Assembly: GCA_950106755.1 (NCBI GenBank)
Contig: OX467088.1
Span: 14,058,001-14,122,000, forward strand
DNA: 64,000 bases
Reading direction: 5' to 3'
From: Climacium dendroides
Lineage: Eukaryota; Streptophyta; Bryopsida; Hypnales; Climaciaceae
Below, piece by piece: positions 37,681-50,299 of this stretch. Each line of letters opens with the position of its first letter. The first letter of the stretch is position 1. A model generated the notes under the pieces. It worked only from the letters and a program-made list of their open reading frames with translations, was not told the origin of the DNA and did not search any database. The position numbers were made by a program, and so were the translations under genes.

Positions 37681-37704
37681 TTTATAAGCACTTGGAGAGG
37701 AATG

Positions 37705-37915
37705 ATCAATTTAAGCCTGGACATCACAAATGGCACTACCTATGTTTTTCGAAGAGGCTTGATTTAATAATCTAGCCTTCTCTCCTCTCTCTTTCTCTTC
37801 TCTTCCAAACGAAGTGCATACGTTCTCGAGAAGCAATGAGCAAGCCTAGACATCACAAATGGCATTACTTCTATTTGTCGAAATGACTTATTGTATAATA
37901 CTCTAGACTTCGCAT
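37705..37915 (+). repeat. direct duplication, 129-bp period
   Basis: AAGCCTGGACATCACAAATG at 37712 recurs, slightly diverged, at 37842, each followed by about 45 further similar bases. Confidence 0.7.
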
Positions 37916-38227
37916 TATCAGGCTCAGACTGTGAAGTCCCGGAAGACAACTGCTGACACATAGTTCCTGAGGATAGAGAATTTGCATGAAAGAACGGGAG
38001 TGCAATGCAGAAAAGCTGAGAAATGAACTATTAATTCAGTTGGCGCATTGGCAGTTGTGGAACGTTAGAATATCGATTTGAATACGGCTGCCGGACTATT
38101 TTGTTGCTAAGCGTCCATATCCGATACGCGGTGAAGCTTTAGATTCACTGATTTTACATGGTGGTGCTTGATGAGCAGCGGAACCGCATGATAGCAACAA
38201 AATAGCGTGAAGTGTCCTCCATTTTAG

Positions 38228-39749
38228 GAGCCTTCTCACATTGCAAGTTACAGTAGGAACGATGACGGAACGGTTCTATTTGATGAGAGCTGTCTTCGCA
38301 GGTTAGTTCGGAGAAGATACTCTCCCTCTCTGAAATCTTACGTGAGACTTTATTTTGAACGAGAGTTCATTTTCGTTATGGTGAAGGTGGATCGGTACTT
38401 CTGACTCCTGTGCTTCAAGGAAATGTGCAAGCAGTTGTGTAATTGAGATGCATTTCTTGGCCTTAGCTTCCGGGTTGAATTCCAACTACTTGCTCACTTG
38501 TGTTGGACTTGCATGCAGGTTTCGTCGTGATATCCTTCAGGAAAGTGGTGTTGATTTGAACGATGGTTTTGATACTTACGTCGAGAAGAAAGAGGATGGC
38601 GCTGGAAGTGGCTTTGGTTGATCTATTAGCGTGTATCCGAAACAAGCAGATTCCTCTCGATAACATTCACTTCGTCACTTACCGTAACAATCTGAACAAG
38701 ATTCTTGGTACAGCGTATAACCGACAAGACGTTTGGGAGATGGGCGTTCATAAACGCAAGGGCACAGTTTACCTTGACGTGCACAAGCTGCCCGAGGCTC
38801 CTCATCTTGATGTTGAAATGCAGAAGCGACGATGTTATTGGGGCTATTCTTTTGAAAAGTTCGCTACGGAGGCTCCGTCATCACGTCAAGCCAGTGGAAA
38901 CGCAAGGAAGAGTGCTGTGGACGCCAATGTGGAGTATTGTGCAGTGGTGAAGACCAAGCTGGGTCCTCATAGAGAGCCGAAATGGATTGTTACGATGCAA
39001 GTGCTGTGATGGCAGAAGACACTTCGTTGAACTTAAAACGAGTCGAGTACTGTATGCGAGGACCGTGGACAAGTTCGAGCGGGATAAGCTACTCAAGTTT
39101 TGGATTCAGTCCTTTCTTGCAGGGGTGCAGCGCATTGTCGTTGGTTTTCGGTTAGTGAACCACTCTACTTGCGATTCACACAAGCTTCATGCTCATGTGA
39201 ACGTGTGTATGCTTTTGTTTCTAAACTTTTTAACGATGCATCGATTTTGATTGCTTCAATTTTTTTTCGTTCAGTTGTTTGAAGTTTTATACGATAGTAG
39301 TCACGTGATTGACAGTCTTTTCTTGTAACTGCGCGTGGTTTGTTAGGTGAGGGTAGACCGAGTGAACCTGGTCTTGAGTCTCCCCTGGACCTTTGTAAAT
39401 ATACAGGATTTGGAACTCGAGTGTACTTTCTTTATTAGTTGCTAACCTTGTATTGTATTATTTGACCAGGGATGATGCTGGCCGGCTTCTCTACTCAGAG
39501 GTGATGAAACCGCAAGATATTACCCAGCGTGTGAAGCAAAAACACCACTGGGAGGCCGAGGTTTGTCTGGCATTCGCTGACCGGGTGCTTTGCTGGCTGT
39601 ACGGGAGTGTGAAAGAAGATGAAGATTATACGCTGAGATTTAACCGTCATGCGAACAAGCTGGAGCTCGTGAAGGCGAATTCATGCCCGAGCTTGATCAC
39701 AGCACACAGAGAACTTCTCACTGGAGCTACGACTCCATTATATTCTTGA
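38228..39749 (+). pseudogene. DXO1: DXO1/Rai1-family decapping enzyme, frameshifted
   Basis: DXO/Rai1 enzymes remove incomplete or NAD caps from RNA. Three exons are recognisable: 38228-38301 (FDESCLR), 38519-39150 and 39470-39749, with GT-AG borders and matching phases. Family text includes [76 protein letters not shown] (the catalytic Glu-x-Lys), [11 protein letters not shown] and FADRVLCWLYGSVKE. A one-base shift after GAGSGFG gives TGA at 38619. The catalytic acidic motif (Ala-Glu-Met-Asp) near 38970 lies in a second frame, and HFVELKTSR in a third. Introns are retained, so this is a decayed DNA copy, not a retrocopy. Not functional as read. Confidence 0.9.
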
Positions 39750-40210
39750 TGATCTGACTGCATGTGCCGAGGAGGAGAAGAACAGGATTAAGAAACGAAA
39801 TCAAGCACCGTGAAGGGTCTCTTTTAACTAGAAAGTTTCACCTATCAACTTTGATGAAGCCCCCGTCTCCTGTCAAAAAAATATGGTTGTAGAAGTAGTG
39901 AGTTGTTTTCATAACACTCACTAGTACCCTGTGCCGTTGCCATCATCAAAATTAAAGTAAAAGTTATTTTTTATTTTTTTATTCATAAAAGCTTTGAAAT
40001 TCAATAACTTTCACACTATATGTGTGAACACCACAAAGCAAAGCATGTGCACCCCTCCTTGCCAAGAGCTTTCCAATGGTACCAAGAATGTGATTGGGGG
40101 ACGCATGGCTTAGGAGACCTCAACATGACAAATAAACAAAATTAACAAAACAAATAGTCAAGTTTAAAGTACAAATTAGTGTGCCTCATACCCATTGTCA
40201 CGATTGAAAT
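39750..40210. other. 3' flank of DXO1 remnant, repeat start
   Basis: No gene. A diverged early copy of the repeat below lies at about 39955-40095. Confidence 0.4.
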
Positions 40211-40468
40211 AAAGGTAAAAGTAATTTTCTTATTTTTTAGTTCATAAAAATGTCAAACTTTCACATTGTATATCCAAATGCCACAAAACTAAGTTAGATG
40301 CATCCTTCTTCGCCAAGGGCTTTTTGATAGTACCAAATAAAGGTAAAAGTAATTTTCTTATTTTTTAGTTCATAAAAATGTCAAACTTTCATATTGTACA
40401 TCCAAATGCCACAAAACTAAGCTAGGTGCATCCCTCTTCGCCAAGGGCTTTCTGATAGTACCAAGTAT
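40211..40468 (+). repeat. tandem 129-bp repeat (2 close copies)
   Basis: AAAGGTAAAAGTAATTTTCT starts at 40211 and again at 40340. The copies share CCAAATGCCACAAAACTAAG and CTTCGCCAAGGGCTTT. A third, older copy sits upstream. Confidence 0.8.
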
Positions 40469-40469
40469 G

Positions 40470-43034
40470 CAACCAAGATACATGTTCTTGGACAAACAAA
40501 CAAAACAAATAGCCAAATTTAAGATATAGATGTTATACTTGGGTGATACTTGGTGATGTCTTTATTGAAATTAGGTGATACTTAGTGAAAATATGGCTAT
40601 TGCTTAAAATACAACAGCTATTTTGCGTGCAAAATTTTATTTTGACTACTAAACTTCATTTACAAAAAATAGCAAACAGCTTTTGGTTTAGCTAATTGGC
40701 AAAAGAATTGTGCATAAAGAAAACACTAGTTGTGTTTCTTTTGAAGTAGATATAATGAGAGTATGTGGATCTGAGAGTGGAAAAAAATCATATGTGATCA
40801 GCTTTTGAGTAGTGACCCAGTGACTCCTACATACTAATGTTTCTAGAGAAGATTCTACTTTCTTTGTGTTTTACAAAGGAAACATGGGTCTTTTTTAGAA
40901 GTAGAGGTAGTATTTTTTGTGACTTATTCCCTTTGTCTCAAAAAGAAGCTCGTGTTTTAGATTTTTGGGGGGATTAAGAAATCATAGCAATAAATTGCAA
41001 CTAACGGGTGTCAAAGATTAGTCTTGAACTATTCCAAATCCAAGTACATGGTTTTTATGTTTAAAATTGCTTTGAAAGGAAAAAAAAAGCAACATCAAAA
41101 GTATGACTTTTTGGGTGTTTTTTCATCAGTGCCAATTCATAGAAAGTGGTCAATATAAAGCATTTTTAGTGCAAATGTAGATGAAGGACAAACAAAACCT
41201 AGCTATGCAAGCTCTTCCATCTATTGAAAAAACAAATCCTAGTGCTTATGATATTGTTGTTTCTAGCACAATTAGTAAACAAAACAAAATCTAACTTACA
41301 AAGAGTATAGAACAAGGTACAATAAAGAGGCAAATACATGTTTCTTTTTGAGATTCTATCAATGTTTAAGCAATAGGGTGAAAGAGAGGCAAATGAGGTT
41401 TCTTTTTTAAATTCTATTGATGGTTAAATAATAGGGGGCGAGAGAGAGGGGCAAACATGGGGTTCTCTTTGAGACAGAAAGAGTAGATTATTTATGGGTA
41501 TCTTCATCAAGCTTTATCGGCATTAAGGTAGAATTGCCTAATACTACCATCCATACAATTCTGCCACCTATAGGATCTTCCTAATTGTTTCAATAGCCCA
41601 TCTATTACCACTATCTTTATGACCATTTATCATGATGGCAATGCACTTAGGGAGCGGAAACATTAATCCATGCTTTAATCCTTGAGCGCTCTGACGTCCA
41701 CATTTTGGACAATGAATAGAGGGCTTGCAAGTGTTGTTTTGTACAACCAATTTGTCATTCATTCAATGTAACACTTGAATCTTGAAAAGACAACCTTCCT
41801 TAATGACCAATTTCATGAAATTGCAGTAAATGATATTTTTGGACAAAGATATATGCAAAAATGTGCAAAATTTCAAAAAAGGATTGAGTCGTTAAGGGGT
41901 TAACAAGGGTTTGTCCATACTTCAACAAGGGTTTATTCATCATTTAACATTTTAACTTTGAAAAATCACAAAAAAAATCACTTTTTACTGGAATGTTTTC
42001 ATTCTTTTTGCAATTGACTTCTCTCAAACTTTTTAATCTTTACAAAATATGGGAGTTGACAAATGGCTTCTCCTTGATAGCAAATCTATGTGGTAATGGA
42101 CAATTCTCCATCATGTAGTGGCACAAGTAGGTTAGATTTTCTTCACCATGGTTGATTATAAGTGGGTTGCAGTTTTGATTGTACAATTGGATACAACTAA
42201 AAATGGTATTTTTGCATTCATAGGGATAAAACTTCATTGTTGCCAACTTTGATAGTGTTGTGAGGACTAAATAATTGTTTATATGCTATGAAATCTTTTG
42301 CATAAGATCATTTCTATGCTAATAATAGGTGAATCAAATTTGGAAGTCATTTGGAAGTCATTTCTATGCTAATAATAGGTGAATCAAAGATTCAAGAAAA
42401 TGGAGATATTCTTATTCTATCCAATGTGTGTAGTTGCAAAAAAAATTTCATTGTTGTGAATTTGGACATTGTCTTGATGGTTGAAAAGTTGTTTATTTAA
42501 CATGATATTTTTGTATAAATTCATCTCTATGTTAATAACATGTATACTAAATTTGAAGGTAATTAATACATGAAAATAAAAATATCTTAAATGTATCAAT
42601 GCATATATTTTCCTTTAGTATAAATCAACAAGCTTTGTACCATGAATTGACCTTTACTCTCTTTCAATAGCTACCTTTAACTTCCATAAGTTTCTAGGGT
42701 ATATATTTGGCTATATTGGTCAACATTTTTTAGAATCTTTAAAGTCTCTTAAGTAGATTGAGATTGAAAGAATATGCAAGCCAATTAAACATTTAAATAA
42801 GGCAAAATTTTCAACATTCTTCATATATTTTGCTTCAATGGATAGATGCACCATCTTCCATAAATGTAGCAGGTCTTTAACTCTTAAGTGGTTTGGGGAT
42901 TCTTTCAATACATATATACATTGCCTAAATGCGGTATACACAACCTTGCATGTGAATGGTTTATTGTTCATTTTTTTAAAATTGTTGAATGTATACCAAA
43001 GTTTTTTTTATCAAGCTATGCACTTACTAGCTAC
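40470..43034. other. A+T-rich, no gene recognised
   Basis: No coding signal. A 30-bp direct repeat (TTTCTATGCTAATAATAGGT) occurs at 42310 and 42360. GTTAAGGGGTTAA at about 41891-41903 looks like a lone right end of the TTAA-flanked family. Open frames on either strand are short and domain-free. Confidence 0.45.
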
Positions 43035-43037
43035 ATT

Positions 43038-43217
43038 CACTACAAGAAAAAGGGGTGTTTTAAGTATAGTTCTAGTTGTATAGTCTTTTAAGTAATGACT
43101 TTTAAGTAAGTTTTTTAGTAAAATTTTACTGAAAAGACAGTCTTTTTAGTAAAATTTTACTAAAAAACTTACTATACAACTAGGACTATACTTAAAACAT
43201 CCCTTTCTCTTGTAGTG
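43038..43217. mobile_element. miniature CACTA element (180 bp)
   Basis: Begins CACTACAAGAAAAAGGG and ends CCCTTTCTCTTGTAGTG, with the 3-bp target duplication ATT on both sides (43035-43037, 43218-43220). Almost the whole element is one palindrome: left-arm TAAGTATAGTTCTAGTTGTATAG pairs with the right arm, and the centre holds AGTAAAATTTTACT twice. It can fold as a long hairpin and has no coding capacity. Confidence 0.9.
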
Positions 43218-43220
43218 ATT

Positions 43221-43984
43221 GGACATGCCACTAATTTTGAAAATATTTTGAAGCTTGAGACTCTCTGATTTTGGAATTCCTACACATATTTATTGTATTC
43301 AAAGTACCCCACTTGCTTCACACTATTTAACAATGTCCTTGATTTACATAAGGATAGGAAATTGGTATTTCATTGCTAGTCTAATCATCCTCTCCTTCCA
43401 AAAGAAAACTGCACGATTGGTTTCATCATACTTCTTTACTATTCTTCTAGTAAGACCAACAAAAACTACGCAACTTCTTTTTTTCGACTAAATTGAACAA
43501 TTAGTCCATCTCCTCAACCATCATCCATTCAATTGCTACCTTTATGGCCTCCTCACTCGCCCCCTCAACAACATAAAACATTCTCATTCACCTATTGTAA
43601 ATTCAAAACAATAATAAACACCCTACTGCATTCATTGGATGTTGTATGCATTAGTTCTTGGTGCATCTAAAGTACATCCCAAATTTAGATTCACCTAATG
43701 TAAATTTTGGTCCCTACATTATTCGACTTCTAATATATTTTGCCTCTACATTCATAGAATAAAACTACATCCTTCCAAACACCTTTGTTGGTATAACAAA
43801 AGACTCCAAAATTTGTAGCACATCCTTAAGAAAACTCATCCCTTAATCCCTCCTTGTACTAACTAGTCCTACACCTTCCTTCCTTGTATTTTGAATCAGA
43901 CCTAAAAAACAATCATTCTAACAATGCACACATCTATTTAACAACAAAAAAAGATAGAAACATTAAAATGTCCATATAGTCTAC
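43221..43984. other. A+T-rich spacer between CACTA elements
   Basis: No gene. The 78-codon frame at 43255-43491 has no recognised domain. Confidence 0.45.
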
Positions 43985-43987
43985 ATA

Positions 43988-45014
43988 CATTAGAAGAAAA
44001 AAATGTCTACTACAATCGATTGAAATGCAACTACGTGTTCTATGCAACTATCCTGCAACTACAATCCTCTGTATTTGCACCAATAGTTGCAGACTAGTTG
44101 CAAAGTAGTCGCAAAATGTATTTACGCTCATGGGAATGTAACAAAAGAGTTGATGTGAGGTATTTTACATCCAATATTCATCACAATTGTTGAGGTGGAC
44201 AATTTTACATTCTGTATCTACTATAATTGCATATAATTTAAATTCGATGGCAATTCAACTAGAGTGCAACTAGTCTACAACTACAATGCAACTAGACTAC
44301 AATTGAATTGCAATTAGAGTGCAACTAGATTACAATTGCAACTACTATTAAGTCTTTTATTAATTGTCCCATATCAATTGTCAAGAATACCATTAGGTTG
44401 GACATATAAGAATTGTAAGTTATAGCATTCTTGTGTTATAAATTTTGATAATGAAATTCTAATATTTATATATTTTGTAGATTTCTACAACTTATAGGTT
44501 TCTATAATTTGTAGATTTTCACAACTTATAGATTTCTATAAGTTGTAGATTTCCACAATTTGTAGATTTTTATAATCTACAAAAATCTACAAATATTTAA
44601 CATCTAAGATATTTCTAGATTTGGTGATTTAAAAAAAAGATAGATTTGAAATTCTAAATTTATAAATCTTTGAAGATTAAAATTTCAAAATCTACGAGTC
44701 TATGAATTACAGACAAGTCAGAAATAAGTCGCAAACCAAGCACATTAGTTGCAAACCAGTTGCATGCTAGTCGCAAACAAGTTGCATACAAATAACTTCC
44801 ATGTAAGCAACCATGTCAAAAGAGTTCATCGATGAACTTTCAAGTATATTGTTGAATGAAAAATAACTTTGAAATTTTTGCAACTGCTTTGCAACTAGTG
44901 CAACTTGTCCATTGCAACTGCGGACTCTAAAATGTCACCTAGTTGCAAACGTCCCATGCAACTACAAAACTAGTTGCAAATAGTAGTTGCAAAACCCCTC
45001 GTTTTCTTGTAGTG
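43988..45014. mobile_element. non-autonomous CACTA element (1.03 kb)
   Basis: Left end CATTAGAAGAAAA (one mismatch from CACTA), right end CCCCTCGTTTTCTTGTAGTG. ATA flanks both ends (43985-43987, 45015-45017). Dense subterminal repeats of GTTGCAAACTAGTTGC type occur in both orientations, as expected for transposase-binding sites in CACTA elements. The middle has TTTGTAGATTT/AAATCTACAAA repeats. No transposase ORF. Confidence 0.8.
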
Positions 45015-45307
45015 ATAATAATAACATGATGAAAAAAAATGAAATTCAATCTTCATGACTCTTTGCCTTTTTTTATTCATATATACCACCTTCTTAGAAC
45101 AATAAAATCCAAACAAACAAGGCATTTAGACCTCTTACAAAAGATTGACCATTTGACCTAGAATTGATGTCCCTAGAAGCTCAAACTTTTCAAAATTAGA
45201 TCTTTTTTAGCATGTCCTCCTACTTGCTCGATGGTGTTTTTTTAGAAGCATGTTGTTGCATTGTCAAATAGTTTTCTTGAACACATGAGGAAGAACATAG
45301 AATCTAA

Positions 45308-46451
45308 CACTAAATGAAAAACATGTTCGGCACAACTGGCTACTATGCAACTAGTGATCTATACAACTATCCTGCAATTGTAAGACCTCTCTATTAGCAC
45401 CAAATTTAAAGTAATTGTTTTATATTGTTGTTTTACTCCATTATTTTAATTGCAAAGTAGTCAATCTATAGTTGCAAAAAACGATTAAGAAACAACTAGG
45501 AAAGAATTGCAATTATAAAATGACCATAGTTGTTTCCTAGTCGTTTTTAGGTCGCTTTCCAATACACTAGTTGTTTCTTAGTTGTTTCCTACAATACTAG
45601 AAAATTCAACTTTTTAGTTGATTTGATTGCTTAGATTTGATTCACTTTTTTGTTGATTTGAAGAGTGATTTGTTGATTTGGATAGAAATCAATAGAAAAG
45701 TGAACCAAATGAATGTGACTAAATCAACAAAAAAACTAAATTTTTTAATAGTGAAGCTAGTCATTTTCTGGTTGATTTTAAGTCATACACTAGTTGTTTC
45801 TTAGTCATTTTTTAGTTGTTTCCTAATTGCTTTCAAAGTTCATTCTCATTTGCCTTATATCAATTGTCCTATATCAATTGTAAAGAGTACCATTAGGTTA
45901 GACATATAAGACTTGTAAGTTGTAGTCTTATACAATGAATTTTGTTGATTTAATTTTTAGATTTTTATAATTTTTAGATTTCTAGGATTTACAAATTTCT
46001 ATGGAGTATAGGTTTTGGTAGAGTATAGATTTTTACAATTTGTAGATTTCTACAATCTGTAGAAAAAAAAATATTTAAAATTCAAGAAATTTTAAAATCT
46101 ATAAAATTATAAGGTTTCCTAAATCAACGAAATCCATTAAATACCAATATTTGAATTTTTGAAATCTAGAAAAAAGGTAGTTTTGAACTTTTGCAATCTA
46201 CAAATCATTGAGATTAATAATTTAAAATCTATAAATATACAAGTTGCAAACAAGTTGCAAATGAGTCACAAATGAGATATGACTTTTGCAATTGGTATAC
46301 TTTTTTCTAGCTTTTAGGGTGTCCACTACGACTAGAGGTCTCCAAATTATCACCAGTTGCAAACTAGTCACAAATGTCCTATACAACTCCCGATACAACT
46401 GAAAAACTAGTTGCATAGTGTAGTTGCAGAATCCCTCATTTTCTTCTAGTG
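45308..46451. mobile_element. non-autonomous CACTA element (1.14 kb)
   Basis: Left end CACTAAATGAAAAACATG, right end CCCTCATTTTCTTCTAGTG, with TAA on both sides (45305-45307, 46452-46454). It shares the CAACTAGT/GTTGCAAA subterminal repeats and the AGATTTCTACAATTTGTAG block of the element at 43988. The left terminal repeat is eroded. Confidence 0.75.
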
Positions 46452-46454
46452 TAA

Positions 46455-47900
46455 GGAACCATCACCTCAAGCTACTACTTGCTTTCTACGATGTTCCATG
46501 TTGAAATAGATGGGCATTGACATCCGACAATGTCCATTATCAACATAATACCAACGGATCTTCTTTTTCTTGCAAATTGTGCACAACCATTGAGGGCTTG
46601 ATCTCAAAGGTGGGTGGTTGCAAAAAAGACCGAACAATTTTGGTAGCATTTTGCCAAAACTACAATTTTTGTTCTTAGTACTATGAGTATTGCAAGTACT
46701 ATGAAATAGAACAATTTCAATCGTTGATTTAAAAAATTAACAACTTTTAGTACCACTAACTATTTGCAAATACTAAAAAAATACTATTTGAAAAAAAAAA
46801 TTGTCCCAAAATATAGAATAAGAAAATAGAAATAGATTAATAATAATTAGAAAATCATGACCAAAAACACACTAAAAATTAGTCACTCATAAAGACTTGA
46901 TAGTGATCACATTTCATGAAAAAATGAAAGTCAAAATCATCTTCAATGTTTAGAAGTATGTGTGCAAAGAAGCCCTATTTGTACAAATATGAAAGCCATG
47001 AATTATTGTATTTTTAGATTTCCTTTGGTAGGCACATGTCTCCCTATTGTGGAAATAGACCACAAAATTTCATTTCTAAATCATTAATTTTGGGTACTCC
47101 ATAGTACTAAAATATCGCAAACCTCAAAGTATGAAAAATTAGCAAAATTGACTTTTAAATATAAAATGATTTTTAAATTTTTTGAAAATATGGGATATGA
47201 TTAAAGTCAAGTTAACAATCTAATGAATATTTCAAGTTTGTCGAGTTTCATCATCAAAAGTTCTAGTAGAAAACAACTTTGTCACTTTGAATGTGATGCA
47301 AAATAGGACCAATTTTGTTTGCAAATACCTTGGTCTACACTCATACTTACCTGAACATCTTTCTCATGTTTCATTTTCCCTCTCTACTATGCTTGCCTTT
47401 ACTAGATGGTTTGCAATGTCTACATTGAATTGAAGATGGCTCTAGATAGAGATGTAGCTTCTCCATTTCCATTATATAAAGCACATACAAGTTTATGATA
47501 GATTGATCTAATGCAAAGAAATATAAATTTATACCACCATCTATGAGTGGACAACATAACCAATAGAAACTTAATGAATGATGAATGAAATACATGCAAT
47601 GATGAATACGGTAAAAAGATACACATACATTAGAATGCATTAGGAATTTGACTCAATTGTTACAAACAAAGGCAATCCAAATAGAAGAATTTAAAAGAAA
47701 AACTTGTAAATCTCAAAAGCTTTGCGAACAATTAAATTATTGTGAAATCCAAAATCAGTTCAATCTAATGAATTTCTCAAATCATTTGGTAGTAGCAATA
47801 GAAAATTGAAATCAGAAGCTCAAAGCTCACAAAAGCACAAAATCACAGCAATGCCAAAGAAATATAAAGCCAAGAAAAACAATACAATTGCTACCTAACT
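46455..47900. other. A+T-rich, no gene recognised
   Basis: Short open frames only. No repeats with definable ends. Confidence 0.45.
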
Positions 47901-47904
47901 TTAT

Positions 47905-48242
47905 AATATCACCATATTGATCCTCTTTAATATCACCTCAATTGCAACAACTATATTATTTCTATAATATCACCCTTTGTAGAAAGTGATATTACAGAGG
48001 TGATTGTAAATTGTTACTCTATTTCAGTAATATCACATTGTGTGAAAATATGATTTCTACGTATGCATGATTGGAAATATTTTTGTAAAATAATTAAAAT
48101 AATTATTTTAAAGACTTATTGAAATTATTATCATGCATTCTATTCAAATATATCAAATTTTTACTAATATGTGATGCAATGAATGTGTAGCATAGCAAGT
48201 AGAAGCCCCTAATATTAATGGTAGCATTTGTGATATTACATA
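47905..48242. repeat. MITE-like repeat, copy 2
   Basis: Ends in AATATCACCAT (left) and ATTTGTGATATTACAT (right), an imperfect terminal inverted repeat. Its 48060-48240 part is the reverse complement of 24551-24730. It ends about 45 bp before the first exon of the gene at 48285, so it may have brought in or displaced that gene's promoter. Confidence 0.55.
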
Positions 48243-48284
48243 GCGAAGGCGGTGGGTGTGGGATGAATTCACTTTGGGATTCAA

Positions 48285-49362
48285 ATGTGGAGAGTGTTGG
48301 CGTTTCTTCAAGAAGAGAAGAAATCGTTCAAATGGCAGAGAGTCGTCTTCTCAATCGACCTCAATCGGAAGGAAGAGAAGAAGGCCAAACCAGAAGAGGA
48401 GCTGCCGTGGTGGAAACCTAAATACGACTATGATGATCATGGGGAAACGGAGGAGGACGAGGAGGAGTATGGCAACACGAAATCCGTGAGTTGGGAACTT
48501 ATTCTGAATTTTCTTTGTCGAGTAGTAGTCGGCAACGGACTATCTGGGTTGCTGGAATTGCCAGTATTCGTATTTACGTCAAATTATAGAATCAGTGTTT
48601 GAACTGTTTGGGTCCATCAGTGACAATGCAATGCAGTTGGACATTCTTACGATTTCTAGTACGGCAAACAAAAATTAAGGAAGTACTGCCCATGCTAGTC
48701 AATGCTGTAGTAGTATTTGAGATCCTGTTCAGTTTATCCTTCTTAGAATTGTTTTTAGATTTAGCTTTTTATCAGTCAGTCATTCCTCCAGTTGTTCTCT
48801 TTGTTCCAGCAGTGGCATTAGCATCTTCGTCTTGAGATCCAGCTATGTTTTACTGAATTTTGTGGCTTCTTAAATTTGAAATCTCGGACTGTTAGTAACA
48901 ATCAGAAGAGTGACTTGTGCATGTTCCCGAACTTGGCTCACATGGGAGAAGATTTTGCAGGTCCAGGTGCTTTCATCGCTGCGTTGGGGAATACCACTGT
49001 CTCTTATAGTCTTGCCTTGGTCACTCGGCAATCCTGTTTTGTTAGGTCTTGACTCCAGCTCTGATGAGAGAGAAGATGCTTATTCAAGCTGGGGTGGCGA
49101 ACGTGACAACGGACAACCTCACACATCCAGAAAGCGTGCTTCTTATAACAAGCTTGCGGAGCCTTTCCCTTTTTCAGATGTTGATTCAAAATTGAACAGA
49201 CCCGTATCAAGACAAGGTAGTCCACAAGTTGGGCAGGGTGTGAGCATGGGAGGCTGGGAGGACTTGGAAGCTGACAGGCGCGAGAGGATGCCTGCTCGTA
49301 GGACAAGGCGATCGATCATCAAAGCTAGGATGGAGAAGCAGGTCATCGGCGTGCAGGTTTGA
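48285..49362 (+). CDS. unrecognised intron-containing gene (fragment)
   Basis: I do not recognise the product. Exon 1 (48285-48485, 67 codons) starts MWRVLAFLQEEKKSFKWQRV, has an acidic end (ETEEDEEEYGNTKS) and stops at a good GTGAGT donor. A second good acceptor (GATTTTGCAG) opens an exon at 48961-49362. That exon gives a hydrophobic segment (WGIPLSLIVLPWSLGNPVLLGL, possibly one membrane span), then a polar, Arg-rich tail ending at TGA 49360-49362. A middle exon around 48594-48660 is likely, but its borders and phase are ambiguous, so the model is incomplete. The GC content is above that of its surroundings. The start is the first in-frame ATG; a longer N-terminus may have been lost to the upstream repeat. 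Confidence 0.45.
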
Positions 49363-49364
49363 AT

Positions 49365-50040
49365 GTCACCTCAGACACCGGATTTCATTGGATGTTGAAC
49401 CCGAAGATTTCTGCACTGCACTATGGATATCTCCAAAAAATCAGCTTCGATTTCCTTAAAGTAAAGCAGTTTCCATTGAAATGGCATTGTGGACCTCAAA
49501 CAAAGAAAGACGTGAAATGATTTACGGAGCTACAAAAGATGAACAAGAAGGGGAAAGAAATCTAAGCTTACAGTGGCGGTGCGCAATGGGTTGTGCATGA
49601 AAATGCACCCACATTTATCGGCACAGGAAGCTCATGTAATGTCAAAATGGAATAGTGATAATTCAACTGAAATTGACGTTTCACACTCTGAATATTGGTG
49701 TGATAAAATGCTTGAAGTGATGCAAATATTCCGGCCTCTAAATCAATTTTGAATTTTAGAACAGACTCTTAATCATGTACACAAATTGTAAATAGAATCA
49801 GAGTTGTTTCTCTCTTTTGCCTCTTCTTCGATTCTACTTTACTCTTGAGATCCTGGAGATCACAAATCTGAGCTTGAAAGCTACAAAGCAATATTGACTC
49901 GAAAGTCTGGTCAATAAGGATTCTGCCTCTTTGACTATGTAATGGATGGCCGATTCGCCTCTAAGGCGGCTCATCGGTTATCTAATACATAATGAATTAT
50001 TGAGTTTTCAATCGCAACCCTTGATCTTCATGATCCAAAG
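49365..50040. other. 3' flank, non-coding
   Basis: No gene recognised. Probably the 3' untranslated and downstream region of the gene above. Confidence 0.4.
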
Positions 50041-50043
50041 ATG

Positions 50044-50297
50044 TAGATGGAGAATTTCATTAAAATGGCGATATTCCACATGCCATTTACACGAGTCAAG
50101 AGCACATACAACAACGCTTCTTGGCATATCAACCTCATACATGTGTCAATTTTGTCCCCAACAAGTCCAAATTGCAACACAACTCCCATATTTCTTCACC
50201 CCTTGTGCCATCTTTCTATGAATTTTTGCTATTTTGTAGTCCCCTTTCGTGCCATTTTCACGAAATAATCGCCATTTTAATGAAATTCCCCATGTAG
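50044..50297. mobile_element. MITE with about 30-bp terminal repeats
   Basis: GGAGAATTTCATTAAAATGG near 50050 pairs with CCATTTTAATGAAATTCCCC near 50274-50290, and a second inner pair (TGCCATTTACACGA against CGTGCCATTTTCACGA) continues the arms. Interior about 190 bp, non-coding. Target duplication not clear. Confidence 0.65.
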
Positions 50298-50299
50298 GG

